Positions 18,662 through 29,683 are shown, numbered from the stretch's first letter. The stretch is 64,000 bases of DNA from an uncultured Flavobacteriaceae bacterium (GCA_905181615.1 CAJIYH010000002.1:1-64000); one strand, 5' to 3'. The notes: a model not told the origin generated them from the letters alone. Made by a program: numbers and translations.

Positions 18662-20434
18662 ATGAATTTTTTACGTACATTTTTTGCCTCTTTGTTAGGA
18701 ACTATAGTAGCCTTTGTGGTTGGATTTATTCTTTTTTTTATGATCATAGGAAGCCTAGCCAGTTCTTTAGGTTCTGAAAAGACAGCATCCACAATAATAC
18801 AAGACAACAGCATTCTTTCTTTAAAATTAGACTTGCCAATATTAGATAATATTCCAGGAACCCAGAACTTTCAAATTAGTTTAGGCTTAGATGCAGAAAG
18901 CGTTAAGCTCATAGATATTGTAACGGCGATTGAACTAGCTAAAAAAAACGATAAAATAAAAGGAATTCATTTAAGAAGTGACTACCTAATGGCGGGATGG
19001 TCGCAGGCAAAAACTATTCGAGACGCCCTTGCATCATTCAAAGAAAGCGGCAAATTTATTTCTGCTTATGGCGATTACTTTACTCAGATGGGTTATTATG
19101 TTGCCTCTGTTGCGGATTCTGTTTTTGTTAATCCTAATGGGGGATTAGAGCTTAAAGGGTTAGCTTCTGAAGTTTTATATTTCAAAGACTTTGAGGACGA
19201 ATATGGCTTCAAAATGGAAGTTATTCGTCATGGAAAGTACAAAAGTGCAGTTGAGCCATACCTTACAAATAAAATGAGTGTAGAGAATCGGGAACAAATA
19301 AGTGTTTTACTTTCTTCACTATGGGAAAACATAAGTTCTGAAATTGCTGCATCTCGGAATATATCTGTATCAGGAATCGATGCAATCGCTTCAGACCTTA
19401 AGGCAAATCTTGTTGATAATGCAGTAAAGGTTGGTCTCATAGATCAGTTAAGTTACAAAAGCGACTACATCAATAAGTTAAAGTATGAACTTGGATTAGA
19501 ATTATCTGATAAACTAAGATTAGTTTCTTTAGAAGATCTTTTGGCAGGAAATGCTGCTTACAAAAAGGGAGTTCGTGATCAAATAGCAATTATATATGCG
19601 CAAGGACCAATCCTATTTGGAGATGGTAATGAAACTCAAATAGGGGATAAGAACTTCGTTCAATCTATAGAGAAAGCAGCAAAAAGTAAACGTGTAAAAG
19701 CAATCGTGCTTCGCGTTGATTCTCCAGGGGGTAGCGCTATGGTTTCCGACATCTTGTGGAAAGCGCTTGAAGATGCTAAGAAGAAAAAACCTCTAGTTGT
19801 ATCTATGGGTAATGTTGCAGCTTCAGGAGGGTATTATATAGCCTGTGGAGCAGACAAGATTTTTGCAGATCCAATGACCATTACAGGATCGATTGGTGTG
19901 TTTGCAACACTCCCAAACTTCAAAGGTTTCACCGACGATATAGGCATTAAAGCAGAACATGTAATGACTCATAAAAATGCAATGGGATATTCTCCTTTTG
20001 AATCAATTTCACCAGGATTTTATAAAAGTGCTCTCGAAGGAATAGAGCATGTTTATGACACCTTCAAACAACGTGTAGCTGATGGTAGAAATTTATCTTT
20101 AGATGAAGTTGAAAAAATTGCTCAAGGTAGAGTATGGACGGGAGTTCAAGCTAAGGAAAATGGACTTGTTGACGCATTGGGAGGTCTTAATGATGCCCTA
20201 GAAGCTGCAGCAGATTTAGCTGAAATAGATGAATACAACTTAACTTCTTATCCAAAAATAGAAGCTGATTTTGACGACATTTTTGGCTTAATGAATCCTT
20301 TTTCAACCCTAAAAGCTGAGATTAAGTCTGCCCTTCCTAAAGAGTTTAGTTTGTTTGTTGAAGCCTCTAAACTCAATAATAATATAGCTCATAGAATTCA
20401 AACAAGAGTTCCTTATTTATTGGATATAAAATAA
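18662..20434 (+). CDS. sppA: Signal peptide peptidase SppA, 67K type
   Basis: 'VLRVDSPGGSAMVSDILWKAL', 'MGNVAASGGYYIACGADKIFADPMTITGSIGVFATLPNF', 'GRVWTGVQAKENGLVDALGG'. Confidence 0.95.
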   Translation: MNFLRTFFASLLGTIVAFVVGFILFFMIIGSLASSLGSEKTASTIIQDNSILSLKLDLPILDNIPGTQNFQISLGLDAESVKLIDIVTAIELAKKNDKIKGIHLRSDYLMAGWSQAKTIRDALASFKESGKFISAYGDYFTQMGYYVASVADSVFVNPNGGLELKGLASEVLYFKDFEDEYGFKMEVIRHGKYKSAVEPYLTNKMSVENREQISVLLSSLWENISSEIAASRNISVSGIDAIASDLKANLVDNAVKVGLIDQLSYKSDYINKLKYELGLELSDKLRLVSLEDLLAGNAAYKKGVRDQIAIIYAQGPILFGDGNETQIGDKNFVQSIEKAAKSKRVKAIVLRVDSPGGSAMVSDILWKALEDAKKKKPLVVSMGNVAASGGYYIACGADKIFADPMTITGSIGVFATLPNFKGFTDDIGIKAEHVMTHKNAMGYSPFESISPGFYKSALEGIEHVYDTFKQRVADGRNLSLDEVEKIAQGRVWTGVQAKENGLVDALGGLNDALEAAADLAEIDEYNLTSYPKIEADFDDIFGLMNPFSTLKAEIKSALPKEFSLFVEASKLNNNIAHRIQTRVPYLLDIK

Positions 20435-20437
20435 TCT

Positions 20438-21145
20438 ATGATTCAAAAAGATAAGGCTTTTGCGTATCAGATATTTTTGTACTTGGCTGCACTTTTCATA
20501 ACCTCTTTGGTTGTTTCCAATCTAATTTTTCAAAAATTCTTTTATTGGCAACCCTTTGAGGCAATGATTTTTGGAATTCCTTTGTTTGAATTGTCTGTAG
20601 GGATTTTGCCCTACCCAATTACCTTTTTGATTACGGATTTAATTTCCGAAATCTTTGGTCAGAAAAAAGCAAATCAAGTTGTTGTGGCAGGTATTTTCGC
20701 TTCTTTTTTTTCAATCGGAATTTTGTTGCTTGCCGACTTTGTTCCGGCTATACAAAGCTCACCAATTGACAACGAAACATTCTCTCAGGTTTTTTCATTG
20801 TCGCCACTTGCAGTTCTTGCATCTATGATTGCCTATTTGTTCGCTCAATTCATAGACATCAAACTTTACCATTATTGGAAAAAAGTAACGCAAGGGAAGC
20901 ACCTCTGGTTGCGCAATAACTTTTCCACTTTTGCCTCCCAATTTTTGGATACATTTATTGTAATTCTGTTACTTTGCCTTTTTGGTGTATTGCCTTGGGA
21001 TTTATTTTTAGGATTAGTTGTTTCAGGTTTTATTTTTAAAGTGCTTGTAGCGGCAATTGACACTCCTTTTTTATACCTATCTGTATATTTAATAAGAAAA
21101 CGCTTTAACCTTAAGGTTGGAGAAGAAATTCAATTAGAAAACTAA
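20438..21145 (+). CDS. Queuosine precursor transporter (VUT/YhhQ family)
   Basis: 'ILPYPITFLITDLISEIFGQKKANQVVVAG', 'DIKLYHYWKKVTQGKHLWLRNNFSTFASQFLDTFIVI'. Confidence 0.9.
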   Translation: MIQKDKAFAYQIFLYLAALFITSLVVSNLIFQKFFYWQPFEAMIFGIPLFELSVGILPYPITFLITDLISEIFGQKKANQVVVAGIFASFFSIGILLLADFVPAIQSSPIDNETFSQVFSLSPLAVLASMIAYLFAQFIDIKLYHYWKKVTQGKHLWLRNNFSTFASQFLDTFIVILLLCLFGVLPWDLFLGLVVSGFIFKVLVAAIDTPFLYLSVYLIRKRFNLKVGEEIQLEN

Positions 21146-21155
21146 TTCGTACTCC

Positions 21156-21881
21156 ATGAGCGATCCCGTAAGAATAAACAAATATTTAAGTGAAATAGGA
21201 TATTGCTCTAGAAGAGCTGCAGATAAATTAATAGATCAAGGTCGTATTGTTGTAAATGGTGAAGTAATTGGAATGGGTGTAAAAGTCACTTCTGAAGACT
21301 TGATTCATATTGATGGGGAGGTTGTAAAGCCTGGAAACGACAACGCAGTTTATATTGCGTTTAACAAACCTATTGGAATTGTTTGCACCACAGACACTAG
21401 AGTAGAAAAAGACAACATCATCGATTATATTAATTTCCCAACGCGTATATTTCCAATAGGCCGCCTTGACAAGCCTAGTGAAGGATTGATATTTTTGACA
21501 AACGATGGGGACATCGTTAATAAAATTTTACGTGCACGAAATCACCATGAAAAAGAATATGTTGTGACGGTAAACCGTCCCATAACAGATGATTTTATCA
21601 GACAAATTGGTTCTGGAATTCCAATACTAGATACAGTAACTCGCCCTTGCGAAGTTAAACAAACTCATAAAAAAGAATTCAAAATCATACTTACTCAAGG
21701 TCTGAATCGTCAAATCCGTAGAATGTGTGAGTTTTTAGATTACCGTGTTGTAGCTCTAAAAAGGACTCGAATCATGAATATTAGCCTCGATGTAGATAAA
21801 GGGAAATGGCGCCATTTAACAGCTTCTGAGATAGATGAAATCAATCGTTTGGTAGAAGTTTCTGCTAAAACAAACTATTAA
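21156..21881 (+). CDS. rluF: 23S rRNA pseudouridine synthase (RluF-like)
   Basis: S4 domain 'VRINKYLSEIGYCSRRAADKLIDQGRIVVNG', 'IFPIGRLDKPSEGLIFLTNDGDIVNKIL', 'LTQGLNRQIRRMCE'. Confidence 0.93.
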   Translation: MSDPVRINKYLSEIGYCSRRAADKLIDQGRIVVNGEVIGMGVKVTSEDLIHIDGEVVKPGNDNAVYIAFNKPIGIVCTTDTRVEKDNIIDYINFPTRIFPIGRLDKPSEGLIFLTNDGDIVNKILRARNHHEKEYVVTVNRPITDDFIRQIGSGIPILDTVTRPCEVKQTHKKEFKIILTQGLNRQIRRMCEFLDYRVVALKRTRIMNISLDVDKGKWRHLTASEIDEINRLVEVSAKTNY

Positions 21882-21884
21882 TTG

Positions 21885-22676
21885 CTAAACTTCTAGATTT
21901 ACAACTAAACCCTCGTTACTACGGACGTTAAAAACAGTATCATCTTCAAAAATAAGATATTGTCCTTTGATGCCTTTCAAAACCCCAGTATAGGATGTTT
22001 CTTTTTTAAGATTTAGACTTTTTACTTTTTCTGGATATCGATTTACAGGAAAAGTAATTACTAAAGGTTTTACATTATTTTGAATAATATATTGCTTTAG
22101 GTCATTTGGTGTATGGTCAATAGCTTTGTTTGTTTCTGAAACCCAGTCAACTGGTTCCGCTTCCTTTTGAAGCATTTTCCTCCAATTGGTTTTGTCTGAA
22201 AAACAGGCTTTTAGTGCAACTTCACCCACACCTGCCAAATATCGGTTTGGTACTTCAAGAATTGCCAACGCTTCATGAGCTCCTTGGTCAATCCATCGGG
22301 TAGGAAGTTGAGTTTTTCTAGTCACACCCACTTTAATATGACTAGAGAGCGACAAGTATACGATATGAGGCTGTAATTGAACTTTTTTTTCATAAGCCAA
22401 ATCACGATCCTGGATTTCTAAATGTGCCTTACTTAATTCCGGACGGATAATCCAATCACCAGCATTTGGGCTTTCAAAAAAACATTTTTTACAAAAACCT
22501 TGAGCAAAAGTAGGTTCTGAGCTAGAGCAATTCAAGCATTCATAGCCAGTAATTTCAATTTTTATAGATTGATCAATAAATTGATGCATGGCAACAAAAT
22601 CATTGTTGAGGTTGAGGTAATAAGCAACTGAGGTGCCCAAATCCGTATTCATTTTTCTTAATACACCGGAAAACAT
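21885..22676 (-). CDS. DUF2797 domain-containing protein
   Basis: CxxC...CxxC 'CLNCSSSEPTFAQGFCKKCFFESP', 'HIVYLSLSSHIKVGVTRKTQLPTRWIDQGA'. Confidence 0.88.
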   Translation of the reverse strand: MFSGVLRKMNTDLGTSVAYYLNLNNDFVAMHQFIDQSIKIEITGYECLNCSSSEPTFAQGFCKKCFFESPNAGDWIIRPELSKAHLEIQDRDLAYEKKVQLQPHIVYLSLSSHIKVGVTRKTQLPTRWIDQGAHEALAILEVPNRYLAGVGEVALKACFSDKTNWRKMLQKEAEPVDWVSETNKAIDHTPNDLKQYIIQNNVKPLVITFPVNRYPEKVKSLNLKKETSYTGVLKGIKGQYLIFEDDTVFNVRSNEGLVVNLEV

Positions 22677-22718
22677 ACGTTAGAATTATTTATATTTATA
22701 TCATAAAGATACTATAAA

Positions 22719-24236
22719 ATGGCAATCCCCTTATTTAATTCTATAGCCTCTTGGTTTCTTAAAAAAAGAATTCATCAGATAGAACTTTTTGTTAAATATC
22801 CTCATGAAGTTCAACAAGAAGTATTGCAAGATTTATTGCGAGTTTCTGAAAACACAGAGGTGGGTTTGAATTATGGATTCAGTTCAATTTCAACCTATCA
22901 AGAATTTATAAGCCGTGTGCCTCTTGTGACTTATGAAGATATCGCCGAAAACATTAAAAGAAGTAGAAAGGGTGAAGCTAATATATATTGGCCTACTCCG
23001 ATTAGATGGTTTGCAAAGTCAAGCGGCACAACAGACAATAAAAGTAAGTTCATTCCCGTAAGTCCCGAAGCTTTGGATCAATGCCATTACAAAGCAGGTA
23101 AAGACATGCTCTCCTTTTACTTTAATAATAATCCAGACTCAGAACTTTTAAGCGGTAAAAATTTGAGGCTTGGGGGGAGTCAGGAAATATTTGACAACAG
23201 CACCAGCTATTTTGGAGATTTATCTGCTATTATAATTGACAACATGCCTTTTTGGGCTGAAATAAGTAGTACACCATCGCATAAGATTTCGATGATGCCC
23301 GAATGGGAAGAAAAAATAGAGGCAATATTAAGAGAAAGTGTAAATGAAAACGTTACTAGTTTTGCAGGTGTCCCTTCTTGGATGATGGTACTGATGAATA
23401 AAGTTCTTGAGCAAACCCAAAAGAAAAACATATTAGAAGTTTGGCCTAATTTGGAAGTTTTTTTTCACGGTGGCGTTAGTTTTAAGCCTTACAAAAGTCA
23501 ATACGAAAGCTTCTTTCCAGGATCTCAATTGAAGTATTATGAAACCTATAATGCTTCCGAGGGATTCTTTGGGATTCAGGATTTAAATAATTCGGACGAA
23601 ATGTTATTGATGTTGGATTATGGTATTTTTTTCGAATTCATACCTGTTGACGGAACGGATGAAGATGTTATCCCTTTATCTGATGTTCAGATTTATAAGC
23701 ATTATGCTTTAGTAATTACCACCAATTCGGGTCTGTGGCGTTATAAAATAGGAGACTTAGTCAAGTTTACTTCTGTCGCTCCTTATCGCATTCAGGTAGC
23801 AGGAAGAACCAAGCATTTCATTAATGCATTTGGAGAAGAACTTATGATAGAAAATGCTGATTTGGCATTGTCTAAAGCAGCACAAGCCCTAGGGATTTAT
23901 GTAGTTGATTATACCGCAGCTCCTATTTTCATGGAGGGTAAAAAACAAGGTACTCATCAATGGTTAATCGAATTTGATAAAGTTCCCGAAGATTTAAACC
24001 GGTTTATCCTTTTATTGGATGAGTCTTTACGTGAGCTTAATTCTGATTATGATGCCAAGCGCTACAAAAGCATAACAATGCGAATTCCAGAGCTTGTTAT
24101 AGCCCAGCCTAAACTTTTTTATAAGTGGTTATCTAAAAATAAAAAACTAGGAGGACAACACAAAATTCCCCGATTATCTAATAACCGAGATTTAATGGAA
24201 GAGTTGTTATGGATTAATGCTATGAAACCGCTTTAA
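22719..24236 (+). CDS. GH3 auxin-responsive promoter family (acyl-adenylate-forming) protein
   Basis: '[20 protein letters not shown]', '[16 protein letters not shown]', '[43 protein letters not shown]'. Confidence 0.92.
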   Translation: MAIPLFNSIASWFLKKRIHQIELFVKYPHEVQQEVLQDLLRVSENTEVGLNYGFSSISTYQEFISRVPLVTYEDIAENIKRSRKGEANIYWPTPIRWFAKSSGTTDNKSKFIPVSPEALDQCHYKAGKDMLSFYFNNNPDSELLSGKNLRLGGSQEIFDNSTSYFGDLSAIIIDNMPFWAEISSTPSHKISMMPEWEEKIEAILRESVNENVTSFAGVPSWMMVLMNKVLEQTQKKNILEVWPNLEVFFHGGVSFKPYKSQYESFFPGSQLKYYETYNASEGFFGIQDLNNSDEMLLMLDYGIFFEFIPVDGTDEDVIPLSDVQIYKHYALVITTNSGLWRYKIGDLVKFTSVAPYRIQVAGRTKHFINAFGEELMIENADLALSKAAQALGIYVVDYTAAPIFMEGKKQGTHQWLIEFDKVPEDLNRFILLLDESLRELNSDYDAKRYKSITMRIPELVIAQPKLFYKWLSKNKKLGGQHKIPRLSNNRDLMEELLWINAMKPL

Positions 24237-25461
24237 GAGCTGGGTTTTTAGAATTGTTTATTTTCCTTTCAGCATAGGATTTTGAAACTTTCAGCTCAGT
24301 TTCTTCTCCACCGGGCATTTCAAACATTGCGTCTGTGAGAATAGCTTCACAAAGAGATCGCAATCCACGAGCTCCAAGGTTATATTCTAAAGCCTTTTCT
24401 ACTATAAAGTCGAGTGCACCAGAACTAAAGATTAACTTAATTCCGTCAAGTTCAAACAGCTTTTCATACTGTTTTGTAAGCGCGTTCTTCGGGTCAGTTA
24501 AAATGGAACGCAAGGTTTTTCGATCCAAAGGATGCATATAAGTCAACACAGGAAGACGTCCGATTATTTCAGGAATAAGGCCAAACGATTTTACGTCTTT
24601 TGGATTAACATATTGAAGAAGGTTATCTTTGTCTAAGTCTTCTTTTTGAGCTTGTATTTTATATCCAATTGCCTGCAAATTGAGGCGTTTATTTATTTCC
24701 CTTTCGATTCCATCAAAAGCACCTCCAGCGATAAATAAAATATCAGAAGTATCTACTTCTATAAATTTTTGGTCCGGGTGTTTTCTTCCACCTTTTGGAG
24801 GAACATTAACAACAGTTCCTTCAAGTAATTTTAATAAAGCTTGCTGAACTCCCTCTCCAGAAACATCTCGTGTGATTGAAGGGTTATCTCCTTTACGTGC
24901 AATTTTATCAATTTCGTCAATAAAAACAATTCCACGTTGCGCGCGTTCTACATCGTAATCTGCTGCTTGAAGTAAGCGGGTTAGAATACTTTCGACATCT
25001 TCACCAACGTACCCAGCTTCAGTAAGAATTGTTGCGTCAACTATAGCTAAAGGAACACTAAGCATTTTGGCGATGGATTGAGCCAGGAGTGTTTTTCCAG
25101 TTCCAGTTTGACCGACTAAAAGGATGTTGCTTTTTTGAATTTCAATTTCTTCAAGATCCGATTTAGTATGCGACAATCTTTTGTAGTGATTATATACAGC
25201 TACAGAAATAACTCTTTTAGCCGCATCTTGACCAATGATGTATTGATCTAAAAAAGCTTTTGTTAGTTGAGGAGTTTTTATATCAAAAGCAGCTGAGTCC
25301 GAATTCGAGTCTTCTTCTTCTTCTTTTGCTTCCTCTAATACAATTCCATGGGCTTGATGAATACATTTATCACAAATGTGGGCATCTAAACCGGCAATCA
25401 ATAAATCAGTTTGAGGTTTTGAACGACCACAAAAGGAACAGATTAATTCTTCATCACTCAT
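24220..25461 (-). CDS. clpX: ATP-dependent Clp protease ATP-binding subunit ClpX
   Basis: N-terminal zinc-binding CSFCGRS...CDKC; Walker A '[18 protein letters not shown]'; '[14 protein letters not shown]'. Confidence 0.98.
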   Translation of the reverse strand: MSDEELICSFCGRSKPQTDLLIAGLDAHICDKCIHQAHGIVLEEAKEEEEDSNSDSAAFDIKTPQLTKAFLDQYIIGQDAAKRVISVAVYNHYKRLSHTKSDLEEIEIQKSNILLVGQTGTGKTLLAQSIAKMLSVPLAIVDATILTEAGYVGEDVESILTRLLQAADYDVERAQRGIVFIDEIDKIARKGDNPSITRDVSGEGVQQALLKLLEGTVVNVPPKGGRKHPDQKFIEVDTSDILFIAGGAFDGIEREINKRLNLQAIGYKIQAQKEDLDKDNLLQYVNPKDVKSFGLIPEIIGRLPVLTYMHPLDRKTLRSILTDPKNALTKQYEKLFELDGIKLIFSSGALDFIVEKALEYNLGARGLRSLCEAILTDAMFEMPGGEETELKVSKSYAERKINNSKNPALKAVS

Positions 25462-25474
25462 GATTCAATATTTT

Positions 25475-26131
25475 TTATTTAGTCAAAACCTCGTCAACCA
25501 TTCCATAGGTTTTAGCTTCATCAGCTTTCATCCAGTAGTCACGATCACTGTCTTGGTGAACTTTATCAAAGTCTTGACCCGAATGATTGGAAATTATTTG
25601 ATATAATTCTTTTTTAAGCTTTCCAATTTCTCTAGCTGTAATCTCTATATCCGATGCTTGTCCTTGAGCACCACCTAAAGGCTGGTGAATCATTACACGA
25701 GCATGGGGTAGAGCGGAACGTTTTCCTTCTTGACCTGCACAAAGCAAAACAGCACCCATAGATGCAGCAATTCCAGTACAAATGGTAGCAACATCAGGTG
25801 TTATGTATTGCATGGTGTCATATATTCCTAATCCAGCATAGACACTTCCTCCAGGAGAGTTGATGTACATTTGAATATCACGCTTAGGATCTACACTCTG
25901 AAGAAACAATAACTGTGCTTGAATGATATTGGCAACTTGATCATCGATTCCCGTTCCTAAAAACATAACACGATCCATCATTAATCTAGAGAATACATCC
26001 ATCTGAGCTACATTCATTTGGCGTTCTTCAATGATATATGGCGTCATGCTACTTACGATTTTGTCGTAATACATAGCATTTACTCCATGATGCTTAGTAG
26101 CGTATTTTTTAAAGTCTTTTCCGTAGTCCAT
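25475..26131 (-). CDS. clpP: ATP-dependent Clp protease proteolytic subunit ClpP
   Basis: 'INSPGGSVYAGLGIYDTMQYI', 'GIAASMGAVLLCAGQEGKRSALPHARVMIHQPLGGAQGQASDIEI'. Confidence 0.98.
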   Translation of the reverse strand: MDYGKDFKKYATKHHGVNAMYYDKIVSSMTPYIIEERQMNVAQMDVFSRLMMDRVMFLGTGIDDQVANIIQAQLLFLQSVDPKRDIQMYINSPGGSVYAGLGIYDTMQYITPDVATICTGIAASMGAVLLCAGQEGKRSALPHARVMIHQPLGGAQGQASDIEITAREIGKLKKELYQIISNHSGQDFDKVHQDSDRDYWMKADEAKTYGMVDEVLTK

Positions 26132-26166
26132 AATAAGGTTTATTTAATAACTAAAAGTAAGGAAAA

Positions 26167-27498
26167 TTATTGTGCACTACCGTAAGCTTCTTTTACAAAG
26201 GCATCATAGTTCACTTTTTTTGTTTTGATACCCGAGTTTTCTTTATAGAAATCTAAAAGCTTTTTACTCATCAACTGATCAGAAAGTCTTTTAGTTTCCT
26301 CTTGATTTGTAAAAATTCGAGCAGCAATATCATCTAGTTCTTTTTCTTCAGGTGCGATTTGACCATATTGAGCCATCTGTTGTTTAATGAGCTCTTTGGC
26401 AAAACTTTGTAATTCTTCAAACTTAATTTGAAGGTCATATTCTTTTATTATAGAGCCCTCTATTAATTGATAACGAATCCCCTTCTCAGATTTATCATAT
26501 TCTTCTTTGGCCTCATCTTCTGTTAAAGGTTTTTCACCAGAATTTTGCAACCAACGAATTAAGAATTCTTTTGGAAGGTCAAACTTTGTTGTCTTGATTA
26601 AGTTTTCTGTTACATCATTGAGTAGTTTTTGCTCTGATTGTGATTCAAATTGCTTTTCAATTCCTTCTTTTACTTTTACTTTTAAATCTTTTAAGGAAGT
26701 TACTGTTCCAGCCTCATAGAGTTTATCAAAAAGTTCTTGATTCAAATCAGCAAGGATTCGATTATTAATCTCTTTGACTGTTATAGATACTATTTTTGGA
26801 AGTTCATCTAATTGAGGTATGCTGACACCAAAGGCTCTTGCGGCGGCATTTTCTTCTTTGAAAAGGTTTTTTGTACCTACCTCTAACGTACTTCCAATCT
26901 TGGCATTACTAAGTGCTTCGATGTTTTTCTTACCTTTTATTGAATCAAATTCAATAACGGGAGTAGTGTCAATCGCAGCTTCTTCGTTTTTAATTTCAAC
27001 AGACAATTCTGTTCCAGCTTTAACTTTTTGAGAAGACTCAATTTTTCCATATTGCTTTTGGATATGTGAAACTTGTTCGTTAATCATTTTCTTGTCAGCT
27101 TCAATTTGAAAATAAGTAACTCCTTTTTTACCTTTAAGCTTAACTTCAAATTTTGGAGAAAGACCCAGTTCGAAGTCAAAGTTCAAAACATCGGCTTTCC
27201 AGTCAATTTCATTTTGCATTTTAGGAAGTGGGTTCCCAAGAAGCTCAAGTTTTTCATCTTTAATATATTTATTGAGATTTTCTTGTAATATTTTGTTTAC
27301 TTCGTCAGCAGTAACTGCAGTTTCGTATTGCTTTTTGATCATCCCCATAGGCACATGCCCTTTTCTAAATCCTGGAATATTTGCGTTTTTGCGATAATCA
27401 TTCAATACATCAAGCACTTTTTCAGCAAAATCTTTTTGATCTACTGCAATTGTAATAGTACTGTTTAAGGCGTCAAGGTCTGTTCTTGTAATTTGCAT
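26167..27498 (-). CDS. tig: Trigger factor
   Basis: 'NDYRKNANIPGFRKGHVPMGMIKKQY' N-terminal ribosome-binding signature; upstream of clpP-clpX. Confidence 0.95.
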   Translation of the reverse strand: MQITRTDLDALNSTITIAVDQKDFAEKVLDVLNDYRKNANIPGFRKGHVPMGMIKKQYETAVTADEVNKILQENLNKYIKDEKLELLGNPLPKMQNEIDWKADVLNFDFELGLSPKFEVKLKGKKGVTYFQIEADKKMINEQVSHIQKQYGKIESSQKVKAGTELSVEIKNEEAAIDTTPVIEFDSIKGKKNIEALSNAKIGSTLEVGTKNLFKEENAAARAFGVSIPQLDELPKIVSITVKEINNRILADLNQELFDKLYEAGTVTSLKDLKVKVKEGIEKQFESQSEQKLLNDVTENLIKTTKFDLPKEFLIRWLQNSGEKPLTEDEAKEEYDKSEKGIRYQLIEGSIIKEYDLQIKFEELQSFAKELIKQQMAQYGQIAPEEKELDDIAARIFTNQEETKRLSDQLMSKKLLDFYKENSGIKTKKVNYDAFVKEAYGSAQ

Positions 27499-27660
27499 GT
27501 ATGTGTTCTCAATAAATTAGGGCGCAAAAATAAGTCTTTTTAATGGGTTGTACAAGGATAAAAACCTTGTAATAGCTACTTAAACTGCTTGCTGATTTTA
27601 TTTATTTTTAAAAAATCTTATATCTATATCAGTTTCAAAGCGATTTTTAAAATAAAACAG

Positions 27661-27668
27661 TACATTTG
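27661..27668 (+). promoter_or_regulatory. Candidate -7 element TACATTTG for rpsP-rimM
   Basis: Matches TAnnTTTG Bacteroidota consensus, ~59 bp upstream of rpsP. Confidence 0.4.
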
Positions 27669-27719
27669 CAGCCTGAATTAATAACCAGAACGTCGCGAAC
27701 GTTCATAACTTAATATGAC

Positions 27720-28433
27720 ATGCCAGTAAAAATCAGATTACAGAGACACGGAAAAAAAGGAAAACCATTCTATTGGGTAGTTGCAGCTGATGCTCGTGCC
27801 AAAAGAGATGGACGTTATCTCGAAAAAATCGGAACATACAATCCTAACACTAACCCTGCAACAGTTGATCTTGATATAGATGCTGCTGTGAAATGGTTAG
27901 AAAATGGTGCACAACCTACTGACACTGCTCGTACTTTATTGTCTTACAGAGGCGCTTTATTAAAACACCACCTACAGGGAGGAGTTAGTAAAGGTGCTTT
28001 AACTCAAGAAGACGCCGATGCAAAGTTCGAAGCATGGTTGGAAGATAAAGGGAATCGTATCCAAGCTAAAGTAGATGGACTCTCTAAAGAAGAAGCTAAA
28101 GCACAAGCCGATGCATTTGCTGCTGAAAAAGCTGTAAATGAAAAGCGTGTTTCTGACGCAAAGGCTCTTGAAGAAGAAGCTGCTACTGAAGCTGCTGCTG
28201 CTGTTGCCGCTGAGGAAGCCGCTGCAAATCCTGAAGTTGAAGAAGCTCCTATTGCTGAAGCAAAAGAAGAAGCTCCTGTTGCTGAAGCAAAAGAAGAAGC
28301 TCCTGTTGCTGAAGAAGCAAAAGAAGAAACTCCTGCTGCTGAAGCAAAAGAAGAAGCTCCTGTTGCTGAAGAAGCAAAAGAAGAAGCAAAAGAAGAAGCT
28401 GCTGACACAACAGAAGAGGCTCCTCAAGCGTAA
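27720..28433 (+). CDS. rpsP: 30S ribosomal protein S16 with long Ala/Glu-rich C-terminal extension
   Basis: 'MPVKIRLQRHGKKGKPFYWVVAADARAKRDGRYLEKIGTYNPNTNPATVDLD' followed by low-complexity AKEEAPVAE repeats. Confidence 0.97.
   Translation: MPVKIRLQRHGKKGKPFYWVVAADARAKRDGRYLEKIGTYNPNTNPATVDLDIDAAVKWLENGAQPTDTARTLLSYRGALLKHHLQGGVSKGALTQEDADAKFEAWLEDKGNRIQAKVDGLSKEEAKAQADAFAAEKAVNEKRVSDAKALEEEAATEAAAAVAAEEAAANPEVEEAPIAEAKEEAPVAEAKEEAPVAEEAKEETPAAEAKEEAPVAEEAKEEAKEEAADTTEEAPQA
28242..28400 (+). repeat. In-frame tandem repeat (27/30 bp units, about 5 copies) encoding EAPVAEAKE
   Basis: Units gaagctcct(g/a)ttgctgaagcaaaagaa with occasional extra gaa codon. Confidence 0.85.
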
Positions 28434-28436
28434 TTT

Positions 28437-28976
28437 ATGATTACGATGACCAAAGAAGAATGTTTCTATCTAGGCACCATCGTTTCAAAATTTAGTTACA
28501 AAGGAGAGGTATTAGCTAAACTTGATACCGATACTCCACAAGATTATATAGATTTGGAATCAGTTTTTGTCTTACAAGGCACTAAACTGGTTCCTTTTTT
28601 TATAGACAATGCTCAACTCCAAAAATCAAGCTTACTGCGTATTCGTTTTGAAGATATCGAAACAGAAGCCGATGCAGATATGATGCTTAAAAAAGAATTA
28701 TATCTCCCTTTAAATTTCCTTCCTCAGCTTAAAGGAAACCAGTTTTATTATCACGAGGTAATTGGGTTTAAGGTGAGAGAGCAATCAGGAAAAATAATTG
28801 GAATTTTACAATCTGTTAATGACCAAACGCCTCAAGCTTTGTTCGAGATTATGGACGAAAAAAAACGCCTTATATTAGTTCCTGTTCACGATGATTTCAT
28901 TAGTGAAGTTAATCGCGAATCTTCCGAATTAACACTCAATCTACCCGACGGATTACTGGACGTTTATCGCTCGTGA
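28437..28976 (+). CDS. rimM: Ribosome maturation factor RimM
   Basis: 'FYLGTIVSKFSYKGEVLAKLDTD', 'YYHEVIGFKV', 'ILVPVHDDFISEVN'; follows rpsP. Confidence 0.96.
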   Translation: MITMTKEECFYLGTIVSKFSYKGEVLAKLDTDTPQDYIDLESVFVLQGTKLVPFFIDNAQLQKSSLLRIRFEDIETEADADMMLKKELYLPLNFLPQLKGNQFYYHEVIGFKVREQSGKIIGILQSVNDQTPQALFEIMDEKKRLILVPVHDDFISEVNRESSELTLNLPDGLLDVYRS

Positions 28977-29683
28977 AAAATTCAATCTTTAAGTTTAAAC
29001 ATTTTCAAATTGACCAATCAAGGTCGGCTATGAAGATTGGTACGGATGGGGTTTTATTAGGGGCTTGGACGCCTATATACAGCAACCCTAAAACAATTTT
29101 AGATGTTGGTGCTGGCACGGGTTTAATAGCTCTTATGCTGGCTCAAAGGCTGCCCGAATCGAGAATCACCGCTGTTGAGATTGAAAAGGCTGCTGCGGAG
29201 GAAGCATTTGATAATTTTACAAATTCGTCTTGGTCAAAACGCTTATGCTTGATTCATGATAACATCATTGATTTTAGTGAAAACTCAAAAGTATTCTTTG
29301 ATTTAATAGTTTCGAACCCCCCTTTTTTCAAAAACTCTTTTAAAGTTTCTGATGCCACCAGAAGTACAGCACGAGATAATTTTCACATGAGTTATGAGGA
29401 TTTGTTTTCGTGTGTTAATATACTCTTGAGTCCTTCAGGAAGTTTCGCTATGGTTTGCCCTATTAAATATAGAGAAGAACTAATAACTAAGGCTGAGTTA
29501 AATCAACTCTATTTAGAAAGAGAATTGATGATAAAAGGAACCAAGTCAAGTTCATTCAAAAGAATATTAATGCAGTTTTCAAGAACTAAAACAATCTTGA
29601 AAACCGAAGAATTAATTCTAGAAGAATCTAGAAATCATAGGACATTCGAGCACCAGAAATTAGTAAACGACTTTTATCTTTAA
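28973..29683 (+). CDS. trmN6: tRNA1(Val) (adenine(37)-N6)-methyltransferase
   Basis: 'MKIGTDGVLLGAWTP', 'ILDVGAGTGLIALMLAQR', 'IVSNPPFF'. Confidence 0.93.
   Translation: MKNSIFKFKHFQIDQSRSAMKIGTDGVLLGAWTPIYSNPKTILDVGAGTGLIALMLAQRLPESRITAVEIEKAAAEEAFDNFTNSSWSKRLCLIHDNIIDFSENSKVFFDLIVSNPPFFKNSFKVSDATRSTARDNFHMSYEDLFSCVNILLSPSGSFAMVCPIKYREELITKAELNQLYLERELMIKGTKSSSFKRILMQFSRTKTILKTEELILEESRNHRTFEHQKLVNDFYL

Noticed and set aside
28242-28400. Possible CRISPR-like regular repeat
   Set aside because: Repeats are contiguous, in frame and coding, with no spacers.
27999-28440. Overlapping ORFs in other frames of rpsP, rich in Ser/Phe or Leu/Lys
   Set aside because: Low-complexity artefacts of the in-frame S16 repeat.
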